DNA of 64,000 bases from Candidatus Bathyarchaeota archaeon (GTDB lineage Archaea; Thermoproteota; Bathyarchaeia; Bathyarchaeales; DTEX01). Below the pieces are notes generated by a model. The model was not told the DNA's origin. It did not search any database and saw only the letters and a program-made list of their open reading frames with translations. The translations under genes and the position numbers were made by a program. This document shows, in pieces, positions 1-9,180 of this stretch (positions are counted from its first letter, which is position 1; each line of letters begins with the position of its first letter). The stretch covers positions 32,455 through 96,454 of the forward strand of contig JAGTQB010000003.1 of assembly GCA_018396995.1 (NCBI GenBank). The letters are read 5' to 3'.

Positions 1-343
1 TGCCCAAATCTTGAACGAAAAGCTTAGTCCCGTTTATTCCATAAACATATTTGTTGGTTTCTTTGTCGTAAGCTATGGCTGGCAAAGTTGCCAAATAAAT
101 CAAAGCAACGCTTCTGTTTGTTTTGTCTGAAATGTAATCTTTAAGCAAGTTAGAATCATGATAAGGAAATATTACACCAACTCCATCTCTTTCTAGCTTT
201 GCTGGCAAAGAATCCATGTAATCGTGAAAAGACAAGATCACTTCCCAAACTTCCTTATCGTAAGGCTTCAGGTTTTGTGGCAAATGTATTTCTTGAGTAC
301 TTGGCTTGATCCACTCAGCGTTTTGGGCCGCGTGGACTATCAA
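1..343 (-). CDS. Unrecognised partial open frame at the window edge
   Basis: An open frame without stops runs off the left edge of the window on the minus strand. It is bounded upstream by a TAA at about 353-355, and the first plausible start is a TTG at 341-343. The translation looks coding (for example PQNLKPYDKEVWEV and TNRSVALIYLATLPAIAY), but I do not recognise a family. A neighbouring frame just upstream, around 320-400, also looks coding (NPIIVDFESITIKDIF), which suggests a frameshift. This may therefore be the 3' part of a decayed gene rather than an intact one. It follows an integrase relic on the same strand, so it could be cargo of an old integrated element. Confidence 0.35.
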   Translation of the reverse strand, partial: MIVHAAQNAEWIKPSTQEIHLPQNLKPYDKEVWEVILSFHDYMDSLPAKLERDGVGVIFPYHDSNLLKDYISDKTNRSVALIYLATLPAIAYDKETNKYVYGINGTKLFVQDLG

Positions 344-449
344 AAATATCTTTTATTGTTATCGACTCAAAATCAACTATTATAGGATTAATTTGGCGAG
401 CATTTCCAAACAAAAACAAAGCTCATAACCCATTTTAAGCAGATTCTTC

Positions 450-890
450 AGCCTTTTCAACGCAGAGGATTATCGCTCTCCACTTCAAGTCGCAAACAGA
501 AGCCATCTTATACACTTCCTCCTTATTTGGCGCATACTCAGGCCTCTTCATGCTTTGTGGGAAGCATCAAGATCAAGCTCCTCAACTCTAAACTTGTTAG
601 CCTTCAAAAAGCTCTGCAGAGCCTTCATAGCGCTCAAAGCCGTACTCTTTTTTACCCTCATCACTCCACTTATCGCAGAAAGCCTGAACCATCTCAACAA
701 TTTCATCCTTAGGCAACTTTATGAAATCATCTGGGGAAAGATTCGCAAACTGAACAAACCAGGCTAAAAGCTTAAAGTAAGCCTTCATTGTTGAGAGAGT
801 CCTTACGTTGCAAGCTCCTTAACCAATGTTGAACGGCTAACATACTCAGAATTCTTCCATTCTTTATCTAGCTTAAGTATCTCCTCAAAG
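450..890 (-). pseudogene. Tyrosine recombinase (integrase) relic
   Basis: Several minus-strand fragments in different frames read in order as one integrase. These are an N-terminal piece ending SRSTLVKELA (about 880-805), a SAM-like core-binding piece MKAYFKLLAWFVQFANLSP (788 downward), a piece ALQSFLKANKFRVEELD (about 645-555), and YAPNKEEVYKMASVCDLKWR with AIILC (about 535-455), which resembles the entry into the catalytic domain. At least three frame changes are needed to join them, and the distal catalytic R-H-R-Y part is not found. The order and similarity to archaeal integrases are seen in the sequence; the family assignment is from recognition only. The gene is dead. Confidence 0.6.
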
Positions 891-935
891 AGGATTCGCC
901 AAATGAAGTCTTGTATTTAAATGTTACCCACCTTA

Positions 936-1248
936 GGGGGTTGGTGTGCTGGCCGTAACCCGCCTTCTGTTTTAGGCGGCATTCAGCTAAACGGGCTACC
1001 CGCGCCTCACACAGCACTCATAGGCGCCTACTTGCCCTTTCACCCCGCGGGACGGCCGTTTCACCGTCTCCACCAAACCTACTCAGCGACTTAGCACGCC
1101 GCATCGTCACAGGCTTGGTGGACGTTCCGTTTCTGTTCCGGAGCCGGGGCTCTCGCCCCGCGCCTTGCGGCGCCGCGGCCCTGTATGGTGGGCGGAGTTT
1201 CCTCAGGCCTAATGGGCCCGAGAGCCGCCCGCCAGCTCACCAACCCCC
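936..1248 (-). ncRNA. rnpB: RNase P RNA
   Basis: Read on the minus strand, the RNA is closed by a long P1 helix: the 5' strand GGGGGUUGGUGAGCUGG pairs with the 3' strand CCAGCACACCAACCCCC. Inside are the universally conserved RNase P elements, including GAGGAAACUCCGCCC near the 5' end, an ACAGAAA segment, and GGUGAAACGGCC and GGGUGAAAGGGC segments. The length of about 313 nt fits an archaeal type A RNA. It is the catalytic RNA that trims tRNA 5' ends. A TATA-like box lies about 20 nt upstream. The ends are set by P1 and could be off by a few bases. Confidence 0.93.
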
Positions 1249-1267
1249 AATAACGCATAATTTTTCA

Positions 1268-1275
1268 TTTATAGA
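1268..1275 (-). promoter_or_regulatory. TATA-box candidate for rnpB
   Basis: On the minus strand the sequence reads TCTATAAA. It lies about 20-27 nt upstream of the RNase P RNA 5' end at 1248, the usual distance for an archaeal TATA box. It sits immediately downstream of the stop codon of the reductase gene. Confidence 0.55.
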
Positions 1276-1287
1276 TAAGTGTTTTGG

Positions 1288-3513
1288 CTAGTATGTGGCT
1301 AGAGTGTATCTCGTTTCCCCTCGAATGAATCTGCTTAGTGAGCTTGTTGAGCCGCATGACGGGCATTTTGGCTGTGTTCCGCGGAATGTTCTTCTACAGT
1401 TACTGCAGTAGGTCAGTGTTGTATCAAAAGTGTAGAGGGGTATTTTGTATTTGCCAACTATTTTCTTTGCTATTGATAGTAGTTCATCTGGACTGCTATC
1501 GCCTATGGGTATCTTAACGAGGCTGCTCCTCGATAAATGCTGATATATTTTCTCATGTATGCTGAGGCGTTTTTCAATAGGGATTTCGGTACTGTTTAAT
1601 GCAATGTTCAAGTCGCTGTAGTATGGTTTGTCTCTGCTCCCGCTGATGCGTACCCCGGACAATCCATAGCGCTCTATATCTAATGTGGCCATTCTCCTGG
1701 ACGTCTCAATGCTCGGTGTATGGGATAATGCGCAACGCATCTCTTTAACAATAGAGTGCTCTCCAATAATCTTCAACGAGTATGAGAGGACATCTTCAAT
1801 GAACGTTAAAGGCTCGCTCCCTTCATAAATTGCGCTATTCATGACGGATTGAGCAACCTCGTTAAGCCCGACAAAACTCACAAGGAATAATAAGTTATCA
1901 AACCTGCAGTATGGATCCCTTCTACCGCCATATGAGAGGAGTGGGAGGAGCCCCTCATTAACCCGGTGCTTTATAGTCAAATATTTTATTTCTAGAGCAC
2001 GGAGAGCCTTCTCCATGAAGTCATACAGGTTTTCTAAGAAAGCCTTTCTATTGCCTTTGGCTTCATAGAGGGCCCTTGGCAAATTAATCGTGACGCTGCC
2101 AGCGCATCCAACCCTAATTATATCCAGTTCCCAATCTCTCCTCCAATCGTCTACGAACATATGTCCGGATGCAAGGTGGGATGATCTCTCAACCTCCTCG
2201 GAGAATATGTTTGCAAAGTATGGAAGGCCATTTACAGCGAGTTTATGCGCCTCGTAAAGTATGTCCTCCAGCTCTCCGGAGTTCAATGCTGTTCTCTCAA
2301 CCCTAATTATTAGGCTTGGGTTGAAGATGGGTCTTGTTACACATATTTCGTTAAAAGTCTCAAGCATTAAGAGAGCCAGAGTGCGGCTCTCTTCTATGAA
2401 ATCCTCATATGTTCCCACAGTTTTACCTCCTGGAACAATAGACCCACTGTGAACCAGGAACTCTGGAATTTCTAGGCTGATACCAAAGGAAACTCCTGTG
2501 GAAACAGTCAAATTAGTTGAGATAATGAAGTTTTTGAGGGTATTTTTAACCTCCTCTCTGGGTAAACCCTTGATGAAGGGTGCCAGAAATATGTTAAAGA
2601 AGTCTATGCCTTGCTCCTGTGATATCTCCGTGGAGGAAATTTTTAAGACGTTTAATATGAGGTTTAGTGCTCCGTTGAAGCTCTCTGGCGGATGGATTAT
2701 GGCATAGTCGGACGTTTGCTCCTTAAAGATTAAACCATTCTTGAAGAAGAACCTTGCGTCGTGCATGAAGCTACTCAGCTTTAGAATCCAGTAGCCAAGA
2801 TCATCAAGGTTAAGTGAACCGGAGAGGTGTGAGTCAGCCACATCCCTTGGAAGAATATTTAGAAGGACATATTCCTCGATGACACGTTTCCCGGCAGCAG
2901 CTATTATTGCCTCAACGTTCAGGGATGCTGCACCCATGGACTTTATCAATTGCGTGACATCATATACTGGCAAGCCTAAGCGCGTCAACTTATGCCTATA
3001 TTCCTCCAACCCTCGTTCAATCAATATTGCATTTACAAACTCCCTTATCAGCGGCGCAGTCAAATATTTTGTGTCCAGCTTCGATATCCTCTCCTCTGTT
3101 TCACGAGCTATTTTTTGCGCCAAGTCTAGTGGAACATTAGCTTCTCTAACAAGAGAATCCACAATCTTGTTCCTATCAAAATATTCTATTGCTAGGCGGG
3201 ATGTTCTCACAAGCATCCTCTTTTTGGATGTGCTCTCCTCAAGGCGCATGACAAAATCTATAACTGATTTTCCTAGATCCGTCAACTTATACTTCTTTGT
3301 TTCAGGATCGGGCTCTATTAAATCCATGTTTAAGAGGACTTTAAGGTGATATGCGAACCTGCCAGCATCTTTACTTGGGCTCATTTTCAAATTATTCATT
3401 ATCTCCGTGTAGGAGAGGGAGCCCCTATCAAGCAGTAACCTAAGTATACCTAGCCTTATGCTGGAGGAGACTGCCTTAAGCACTCTTTCACTAAGCTTCT
3501 TTCTCGAGGGCAA
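1288..3513 (-). CDS. nrdD: Anaerobic ribonucleoside-triphosphate reductase-like protein with N-terminal winged helix
   Basis: The 741-residue protein has three parts. Residues about 5-95 form an ArsR-like winged helix (LGILRLLLDRGSLSYTEI, then KYKLTDLGKSV). Residues about 100-190 form an ATP-cone (VRTSRLAIEYFDRNKIVDSL). The rest resembles class III reductase, with VGCAGSVTINLPRALYEA in the core and a C-terminal zinc site CSNC...CPSC. In NrdD a glycyl radical follows the zinc site; here the aligned Gly lies in SRFIRGETRY, a divergent context. The expected role is oxygen-independent reduction of ribonucleotides to deoxyribonucleotides. The fused winged helix could act as a regulator or DNA-binding module. 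No nrdG activase is adjacent. It could be a diverged, repurposed NrdD paralogue. Confidence 0.75.
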   Translation of the reverse strand: MPSRKKLSERVLKAVSSSIRLGILRLLLDRGSLSYTEIMNNLKMSPSKDAGRFAYHLKVLLNMDLIEPDPETKKYKLTDLGKSVIDFVMRLEESTSKKRMLVRTSRLAIEYFDRNKIVDSLVREANVPLDLAQKIARETEERISKLDTKYLTAPLIREFVNAILIERGLEEYRHKLTRLGLPVYDVTQLIKSMGAASLNVEAIIAAAGKRVIEEYVLLNILPRDVADSHLSGSLNLDDLGYWILKLSSFMHDARFFFKNGLIFKEQTSDYAIIHPPESFNGALNLILNVLKISSTEISQEQGIDFFNIFLAPFIKGLPREEVKNTLKNFIISTNLTVSTGVSFGISLEIPEFLVHSGSIVPGGKTVGTYEDFIEESRTLALLMLETFNEICVTRPIFNPSLIIRVERTALNSGELEDILYEAHKLAVNGLPYFANIFSEEVERSSHLASGHMFVDDWRRDWELDIIRVGCAGSVTINLPRALYEAKGNRKAFLENLYDFMEKALRALEIKYLTIKHRVNEGLLPLLSYGGRRDPYCRFDNLLFLVSFVGLNEVAQSVMNSAIYEGSEPLTFIEDVLSYSLKIIGEHSIVKEMRCALSHTPSIETSRRMATLDIERYGLSGVRISGSRDKPYYSDLNIALNSTEIPIEKRLSIHEKIYQHLSRSSLVKIPIGDSSPDELLSIAKKIVGKYKIPLYTFDTTLTYCSNCRRTFRGTQPKCPSCGSTSSLSRFIRGETRYTLATY

Positions 3514-3611
3514 AATCTACACAACCCAACAGTCAAAATATATTCCAAAACACAAAATTTAAAATTTAAATGTGATGAAAAAGGCGGTAAATGGGAATTA
3601 AGTCTCTCTTC

Positions 3612-4235
3612 TCAGACTTTTAAAGCCTTTATTAGAGTAATGGTTTCAAAAAATAGCCTCCGTCTACACGTAATCTCAACCTTAAAGTCCCTTTCCTCAA
3701 GCAATTTAATTGTCTTCTCTATGTCTGAAAGGGATGATTGAACCATTAGAAGTCTCCCCCCACAATCTAAATACCTCGGGAGATCCATCAGAAACCTGTC
3801 TATAACACGTCTCCCATCAGCCCCGCCAGCCCACGCATACTCAATCCAAGTTTTAGGCTCCTCCTCGCTGGGGAGATACGGTGGGTTAAAGAGAATCAGA
3901 GTGAATCGAAGACCAGTCCTAAGCGGGTCAAAAAGATTCCCACAAATGAAGTCAATTTTATTACGAACGCTGTTCCTCTTAGCGTTCTCCTTAGCGCACT
4001 TAACTGCCTGCGGATTTATGTCAACCGCCACTACAAATGAGGCCTTAAGTGCGGATAAGACTGATAGTATGCCGCAGCCAGTCCCCATATCTAAAACAAT
4101 ATCACCCTCACAAACATCTAAGTTATCAGCCAGAAGAAAGGTATCCTCAGCAGGCTCATAAACACCATCGAAAACATAAAACCTCAAACCACCATAAACA
4201 ACCTCCTTCAAACCATTAACCAAAGTAACCCCCAA
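3612..4235 (-). CDS. PrmC/HemK-family (Mtq2-like) protein methyltransferase
   Basis: This 207-residue class I SAM methyltransferase has the SAM-binding motif LDMGTGCGILSVL (about residues 49-61) and the catalytic NPPY motif of N-glutamine and N6-adenine methyltransferases (LFNPPYLPSEE). The N-terminal YEPAEDTFLLADN matches the archaeal/eukaryotic Mtq2 subgroup, which modifies the GGQ glutamine of release factor 1. That substrate is inferred from the family. It reads toward the reductase with a gap of about 100 bp and may be a separate unit. Confidence 0.8.
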   Translation of the reverse strand: MGVTLVNGLKEVVYGGLRFYVFDGVYEPAEDTFLLADNLDVCEGDIVLDMGTGCGILSVLSALKASFVVAVDINPQAVKCAKENAKRNSVRNKIDFICGNLFDPLRTGLRFTLILFNPPYLPSEEEPKTWIEYAWAGGADGRRVIDRFLMDLPRYLDCGGRLLMVQSSLSDIEKTIKLLEERDFKVEITCRRRLFFETITLIKALKV

Positions 4236-4334
4236 TAAAATTTTATTTTACCCCCTAATGTTAATAAAGTATGCTGAAGAGAGTCTCTGATGAGGAGAGC
4301 GGGTATTACTGAGTTAATGATGAAGGTTTCGCGC

Positions 4335-4412
4335 GGGGCTGTGGGCTAGCTTGGTCTAGGCTGCGGGCCTCGGGCGCCCGCGACCCAGGTTCAAATCCTG
4401 GCAGCCCCACCA
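4335..4412 (+). tRNA. tRNA-Pro (CGG), CCA encoded
   Basis: The acceptor strands GGGGCTG and CAGCCCC pair perfectly, with A as discriminator and a genomically encoded CCA. The anticodon stem CGGGC/GCCCG closes the loop CTCGGGC, giving anticodon CGG, which reads proline CCG. The T arm CCAGG-TTCAAAT-CCTGG is standard. No intron is present. Confidence 0.95.
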
Positions 4413-4711
4413 GTCTCACAGGTTCGAATTCCCCCATATCCTCTCCTTTTAAATTCTCGGCCCCAGTTTCTTAGGGGTAATGTGAGGCAGCGCTCCGCCT
4501 TCTAAAACCACTTGGCGAGTCTCTCAAGCGCAGGATGAAGTAATGAAGACGGAAGATGCACATCAGGATCTCGTAGCGGACATGATAAAGTAATATTGCT
4601 TGATGGCGTCTGTCTCCCTGCTCAAGTATTTTCCAAATAATTATTATGGGCATGTAGAGGAGAGTGGTTATTTATTTGGATGGAAATAAGGAATTGTTTG
4701 CGGGTGTTGGG
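4413..4711 (+). other. Intergenic stretch, no gene recognised
   Basis: This stretch follows tRNA-Pro. I see no frame with a convincing start, ribosome site and recognisable protein on either strand. The 60-codon minus-strand frame at 4471-4653 has no family resemblance. The stretch may be decayed sequence continuous with the antitoxin-like relic that follows. Confidence 0.5.
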
Positions 4712-4917
4712 ATGGCGGAGGCGGTGAAGAGAACTATTTAGAGGAGCTTTCTGCGCTCAAGGAGTTGCTCAAGCGTATAGAGACTTTATTGGAGGAGCAC
4801 TTAATAGGTATTGAGGAACCCCTCGCTGATGAGGTTGGGGCTATCGAGGAGTATGAGGGAGAGAAGAAAAGTGGAGAAGTAGAGCTGATGAGGCTGGGAG
4901 AATGCTTTATAATATAG
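4712..4917 (+). pseudogene. Frameshifted antitoxin-like small gene
   Basis: An ATG at 4712 begins MAEAVKRT and meets a stop after nine codons. In another frame, from about 4738, the sequence continues EELSALKELLKRIETLLEEH, then LIGIEEPLADEVGAIEEYE and KKSGEVEL, and ends at 4915-4917. The two pieces together resemble small archaeal antitoxins: an N-terminal basic start, a leucine-rich coiled helix, then an acidic DE(V/L)xAIxEYE tail. One frameshift near 4735 separates them. No toxin gene is recognisable on either side, so this looks like the remnant of a toxin-antitoxin pair. The family call rests on pattern only. Confidence 0.45.
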
Positions 4918-5003
4918 AGTGGCTGCTGAAGGAGGATGCCATGTAACGTAAAAACATATATTTACTCTAACAATGTTAAAAACCATTTATACGTGAGGTC
5001 TAG

Positions 5004-6305
5004 ATGTACAATAGAGTTGTTATTGTAAGTGGTGTTAGGACAGCAATAGGGAATTTTGGTGGGTCCCTAAAGGATATACCGGCAGTTAAGCTTGGAAGCA
5101 TAGTTATCAAGGAGGCTCTTAAAAGAGCTGGCTTAAGACCTATGGCTGATGAGAAGGTAAGAAAGTATACTCCTAACCCCTTTAAGGGTCTTGGGATGAC
5201 AGCCCTCGAGAAACAATACTATAATTATGATGATTCCCTCATTGGCGTGCATGTAGATGAGGTTATCATGGGGAACGTCCTCCAAGCCGGTCTTGGTCAA
5301 AACCCAGCGCGTCAGGCGTCGATATATGCTGGTGTGCCGAAGGAGACACCCGCCTATACAGTCAATAAGGTTTGTGCCTCTGGGCTGAAGGCGATAGTTC
5401 TTGGGGCCCAAGAGATAGCTCTTGGCGAGGCTGATGTCGTCGTAGCTGGGGGGATGGAGAACATGAGCCAAGTGCCTTATGGGTTGCCGAAGGCCCGCTG
5501 GGGGTATAGGATGAATATCGATGTTAAAGCTGATATGTTTGACTTGATGGTCCTAGATGGCCTCTGGGAGATATTTTATGGATACCATATGGGATTCACG
5601 GCTGAAAATATAGCTGAGAAGTATGGTATCTCTAGAAGGGAGCAGGATGAAATAAGTGTGTTAAGCCACCAGAGGGCCGTTAAGGCTATTAGAGAAGGGA
5701 TATTTAAAGAGGAGGTAGTTCCAGTCGTTATCCCGCCGGCTAAGAAGGATGAGCCGCCCCGCATATTTGACACTGATGAACGCCCGAGGGAGACAAACAT
5801 AGAGCTAATGGCGCAGCTGCCACCAGTCTTCAAGAAGGATGGAACCGTAACTGCTGGGAATGCGAGCGGCATTAACGATGCTGCAGCTGCCCTAGTCCTA
5901 ATGAGTGAGAGGAAAGCCGAGGAGCTCGGCATAAAACCCTTAGCATATATTAAATGCTACGCCTCAGCTGGCGTTGACCCGGCATACATGGGGCTTGGAC
6001 CAGTCCCGGCTGTTAGGATGGTTTTAGATAAGGCCGGGTTAACGATAGATGACATAGATGTCGTGGAGCTCAATGAGGCATTTGCAGCCCAGTTCATAGC
6101 GTGCATGAGGGAGCTTAACCTAGACCTGAATAAAACTAACCTCCACGGTAGTGGTATATCGCTTGGGCACCCAATAGGCTGCACAGGTGCTAGGCTAGTG
6201 GTCACAATAATATATGAGATGAAGAGGAGAAATCTTAGGAGAGGTCTTGTGTCCCTTTGCGTTGGTGGCGGCCAGGGGATGGCAATGCTCCTAGAGAGAC
6301 CTTAG
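5004..6305 (+). CDS. Acetyl-CoA C-acetyltransferase (thiolase)
   Basis: This 433-residue thiolase condenses or cleaves acyl-CoA. Catalytic elements are present: the nucleophile Cys124 in [10 protein letters not shown], the NEAFAAQ loop, the [10 protein letters not shown] histidine motif, and the C-terminal [10 protein letters not shown] block. Unlike most biosynthetic thiolases it has roughly 40 extra residues between KRAGL (about 43) and VDEVIMGNV (about 85), rich in charged and aromatic residues. It stands alone, with no hydroxyacyl-CoA dehydrogenase or HMG-CoA synthase beside it, so beta-oxidation and the mevalonate entry step are both possible. The ATG start is the first in frame and suits the family N-terminus [13 protein letters not shown]. 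Confidence 0.88.
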   Translation: MYNRVVIVSGVRTAIGNFGGSLKDIPAVKLGSIVIKEALKRAGLRPMADEKVRKYTPNPFKGLGMTALEKQYYNYDDSLIGVHVDEVIMGNVLQAGLGQNPARQASIYAGVPKETPAYTVNKVCASGLKAIVLGAQEIALGEADVVVAGGMENMSQVPYGLPKARWGYRMNIDVKADMFDLMVLDGLWEIFYGYHMGFTAENIAEKYGISRREQDEISVLSHQRAVKAIREGIFKEEVVPVVIPPAKKDEPPRIFDTDERPRETNIELMAQLPPVFKKDGTVTAGNASGINDAAAALVLMSERKAEELGIKPLAYIKCYASAGVDPAYMGLGPVPAVRMVLDKAGLTIDDIDVVELNEAFAAQFIACMRELNLDLNKTNLHGSGISLGHPIGCTGARLVVTIIYEMKRRNLRRGLVSLCVGGGQGMAMLLERP

Positions 6306-6608
6306 TTGGTGTGTCAGAAAAAAGGTTATAGAGAAGAGTTAAAGAGCGGAGGTCTATTAAGGGTATCATTTAATACGCTCGGCTTCTTAAGCTACAGGAC
6401 TATGTAAAAGGAATCAATCTATATGATCATCTATGCTAATCCGAATACGGTTAGATAACATGTTAGCGAGAATCAGACCTACGAGTATGGAGCGAGCATA
6501 TTGATCTAAAACCTTGCGTCAGCAACCACTAAGAATCCCAAAAGGTCAAGCATCATAGCTATTAATACAGATGAAATCCTGGAGATAAAAAGAAAAATGA
6601 TAGTTGTT
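6306..6608 (+). other. Intergenic stretch with a decayed coding remnant
   Basis: From an ATG at about 6423 the plus strand reads MIIYANPNTVR, a stop, HVSENQTYEYGASILI, a stop, then NLASATTKNPKRSSIIAIN and TDEILEIKRKM, to about 6600. The composition is protein-like across two in-frame stops, which suggests a dead gene fragment. I do not recognise the family. Nothing else stands out here. Confidence 0.3.
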
Positions 6609-7469
6609 TTATGGCATCCATGGAGCCTTTTGTAATTTCCTTTCGGCCAGCTCTGTTGGCCAGAGTACATAAGGTTTTCTTCCAAGCCACTGCGCTATTA
6701 CGCCATTAATGTACCCTGGGGCCCAGTATATAGCTCCATGATCAGATGGATCTATTTTTGTCTTTCCACGAACGCCGATTATTTCTGTCTCTTCATAGGC
6801 TTTTTGAACTGCTTTCCAGTCTAAGGATCCGGCTCTTTCAATAGCTGCTGTTATGAAGTATATAAGGTCATATCCAGCTGGTCCCTCTAATCCACATGCC
6901 CTGTAGCCGTATTTCTTGTAGAATTTATTAAAGAACGGTACTGTTTTCTCGGTTATTGATGTGTTCCAGCTCCATGTCCCGAAGCATAAGTAGTCCGAAA
7001 GTTCTCCAAGTAATTCAGTTATCTCCCACATTGCGAAGGTGGCCATTATTCCGAGGTAAGGCATGGGGAGGCGGTTTTCATAGATTTGTCTAGCAAGCGT
7101 TACCTCTGCTCCACTAAAAACAAAGATGATAACAGCATCTGGCTTAAGCTCCTTCACCCTTAATATAACTTCACTGAAGTCTTTAGCGCCGACTGGCACG
7201 GTGATTCTCTCAAGACACGTTACTCCCCTCTCGCGGGCAAATACTTCCAAGTAATCACCAGTTCTTATGGCGGCCGTAAGAGCTTCCTGAATATAAACAA
7301 AGTTCTTAGCCTTAACAACATCTATTAAAAACGGCAGCGCTAATTTTGCAATATCATCATAATATGGGTGTATTGTGAAGAAGTTCCCGAATTTCTTAGG
7401 GTTCTGTTTATATACTAAAACTGGACCTGATGAAATTGGCGAGATGTATGGTATTCCTACACTTGCCAC
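6609..7469 (-). pseudogene. Truncated branched-chain amino acid ABC substrate-binding protein
   Basis: The 286-codon frame matches the central and C-terminal parts of a LivK-type periplasmic binding protein: GIPYISPISSG at the start, then a second lobe with LKPDAVIIFVFSGAEVTLARQ, GPAGYDLIYFITAAIERAG, GKTKIDPSDHGA and a C-terminal WPTELAE. The usual signal peptide and about 120 residues of the first lobe are missing. A TAG lies 12 codons upstream of the GTG at 7469, and no N-terminal half is visible upstream. The protein begins where the family would continue after the first beta-alpha units. It is most likely a 5'-truncated pseudogene. The intact relative is at 10791-12116. Confidence 0.75.
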
Positions 7470-7606
7470 GCTAATAATAAGTAGACTCTATGCAAGGGGG
7501 GAATTGAGTTAAGAGTGTTGTTTATGATCAGCAACACATTTATGGGGTTATGCTATAGGATTTTAATCATTTAATACTACAACGTTGCTGGCGTCATGGA
7601 GGACGG

Positions 7607-8866
7607 TTGGCGGTGTTCAGCTTCTTTAAACGTTTGGATAGAAGGTTTAAGGTTCTTTTAGCATCCATAGGTGTATTATCATGGTCATCCGGCCTTTCAT
7701 CGCAGTATAATCAGCTCTACGCAACATTTCTGGGCGCTGATCCAATAAATCTAGGCTCGCTTGAGAGTTTGGGCGGCGCAGCCAGCGCCTTCTTCTCGGT
7801 TCCAGCTGGCTGGTTTATAGATAGGTTTGGCGCTAAAAAGATGCTTATTTTTGGGATATCTCTGATAACCGTTACTGCAGTCATATATAGTTGCGCTCTA
7901 AACTGGTTGATGCTTATCCCAGCAATAGTTCTCGCTAGAGTGGGCATGTGGCTCATAATGCCCCTAGCCGACATGATTATAGTTGAAGTGACAGATTATG
8001 GAAAAAGAAGTTTTGCGATAAGCATTTCACGCGTCATATGGACCATATCCAGCCTATTTTCCCCATTCATAGCGGCAATAATGATCTCTTATTCTGGTGG
8101 GATGAGCGCCGAAGGCATAAGACCACTCTATTTCGTGCAGATACCAGCATCCCTACTAGCGATACTACTGGTTCTAGCTAAGCTTGAACACCAGCCCACC
8201 CAGAAACTCCCATCACAACAGCTGCGAAAGCTCGATTTAATCCAGAGCTATAAGCAACTCATAGAGAGCGAAAAACTGCTTAAGCATTGGATGGTTGCTA
8301 TAGCGGCAATGAATTTTTGGGCTATATCACTTCCATATATTCCGTTATGGATGGTTAAAGTTAAGGGGGCCGACCAAAACATCCTTGGTCTCATCGGAAC
8401 CCTCAGCATACTATCGTCACTCCTAATAATGATGCCGATAGGTAAATTATCTGATACCATTGGGTGTAAGAAGGTATTCCTGCTCTTTCGATCCCTAATT
8501 TATGCTGGCACGCTATTACTAACCTGGGCGCCAAACCATATAATCCTAATTATAGCGGGAATCTTAGGATTAACTGCGTTAATGGGGGCGCCCGGGATGG
8601 GTGGGATAGGTGGCGCAAGCTCCATACCCTTAATAACAATGTTCTTTGAGAGCTTCTCTCCGGAGAAGAGGGGGAGGGCTCAGGGGCTCGTTGGCCTACT
8701 TAACCTTATCAGCTCCATGGCAGCTCTGCTCGGAGGTATCCTCTGGAATATGGGTTACATGGAAGTAGTGCTTCTTCTACCCCTCTTGACAGATATCTTA
8801 ATTCTGGTCCCAACCATCGTGCGTTTACCAGAAAAACCAAGTGATGGACAGAGTTCCCAACATTAA
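7607..8866 (+). CDS. MFS transporter
   Basis: This 419-residue carrier has about twelve hydrophobic segments and the MFS loop motif between helices 2 and 3 (PAGWFIDRFGAKKM), with a related loop in the second half (PIGKLSDTIGCKKV). The substrate is unknown. The TTG start is chosen because GGAGG lies at 7598-7602, four bases upstream. It is clearly related to the MFS gene at 12453-13685: both carry a glycine-rich GMGGIGGASSIP or GGGIGGASIIP segment before helix 11 and end with RLPEK. The pair brackets binding-protein genes, which suggests a shared uptake or efflux theme, but that is inference. Confidence 0.85.
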   Translation: MAVFSFFKRLDRRFKVLLASIGVLSWSSGLSSQYNQLYATFLGADPINLGSLESLGGAASAFFSVPAGWFIDRFGAKKMLIFGISLITVTAVIYSCALNWLMLIPAIVLARVGMWLIMPLADMIIVEVTDYGKRSFAISISRVIWTISSLFSPFIAAIMISYSGGMSAEGIRPLYFVQIPASLLAILLVLAKLEHQPTQKLPSQQLRKLDLIQSYKQLIESEKLLKHWMVAIAAMNFWAISLPYIPLWMVKVKGADQNILGLIGTLSILSSLLIMMPIGKLSDTIGCKKVFLLFRSLIYAGTLLLTWAPNHIILIIAGILGLTALMGAPGMGGIGGASSIPLITMFFESFSPEKRGRAQGLVGLLNLISSMAALLGGILWNMGYMEVVLLLPLLTDILILVPTIVRLPEKPSDGQSSQH

Positions 8867-9102
8867 ACATGGCCTCTTATTCTCAATAAAATGGGCTTAG
8901 GGGCCCAGAAAACGGTTTTCATAAATATATAGCTCCTACAACTAAAACACTCATTAATACCATAAGAAACAATTGTGACGCAAATAGTTTTAAAGAAGAT
9001 CCTACTAAATCGTTTTTCAACCAATGAATTGTCCATCCAACAGCCTTAAACTTAAATCCAGGTGTAAGGTTAAATAATGCTGATGCAGAGAATATGTGAA
9101 GC
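8867..9102 (-). other. Intergenic, with possible membrane-protein remnant on the minus strand
   Basis: On the minus strand a stop-free stretch reads FKFKAVGWTIHWLKNDLVG and then LFASQLFLMVLMSVLVVGAI before a stop near 8922. It is a plausible C-terminal membrane segment, but it has no start codon and runs back into the tRNA-Ala gene. It is probably a gene remnant. Confidence 0.3.
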
Positions 9103-9180
9103 GGGCCGGTAGTTCAGCCTGGTATGAACGCCTGATTTGCAATCAGGAGGTCGCGGGTTCAAATCCCGCCCGGTCCACCA
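9103..9180 (+). tRNA. tRNA-Ala (TGC), CCA encoded
   Basis: The acceptor strands GGGCCGG/CCGGTCC pair, followed by A and an encoded CCA. The anticodon stem CCTGA/TCAGG encloses TTTGCAA, giving anticodon TGC (alanine). The T arm CGGG-TTCAAAT-CCCG is standard. No intron is seen. Confidence 0.95.

Noticed and set aside
2879-3349. 156-codon plus-strand frame
   Set aside because: It lies wholly antisense to the reductase gene, whose protein motifs are clear.
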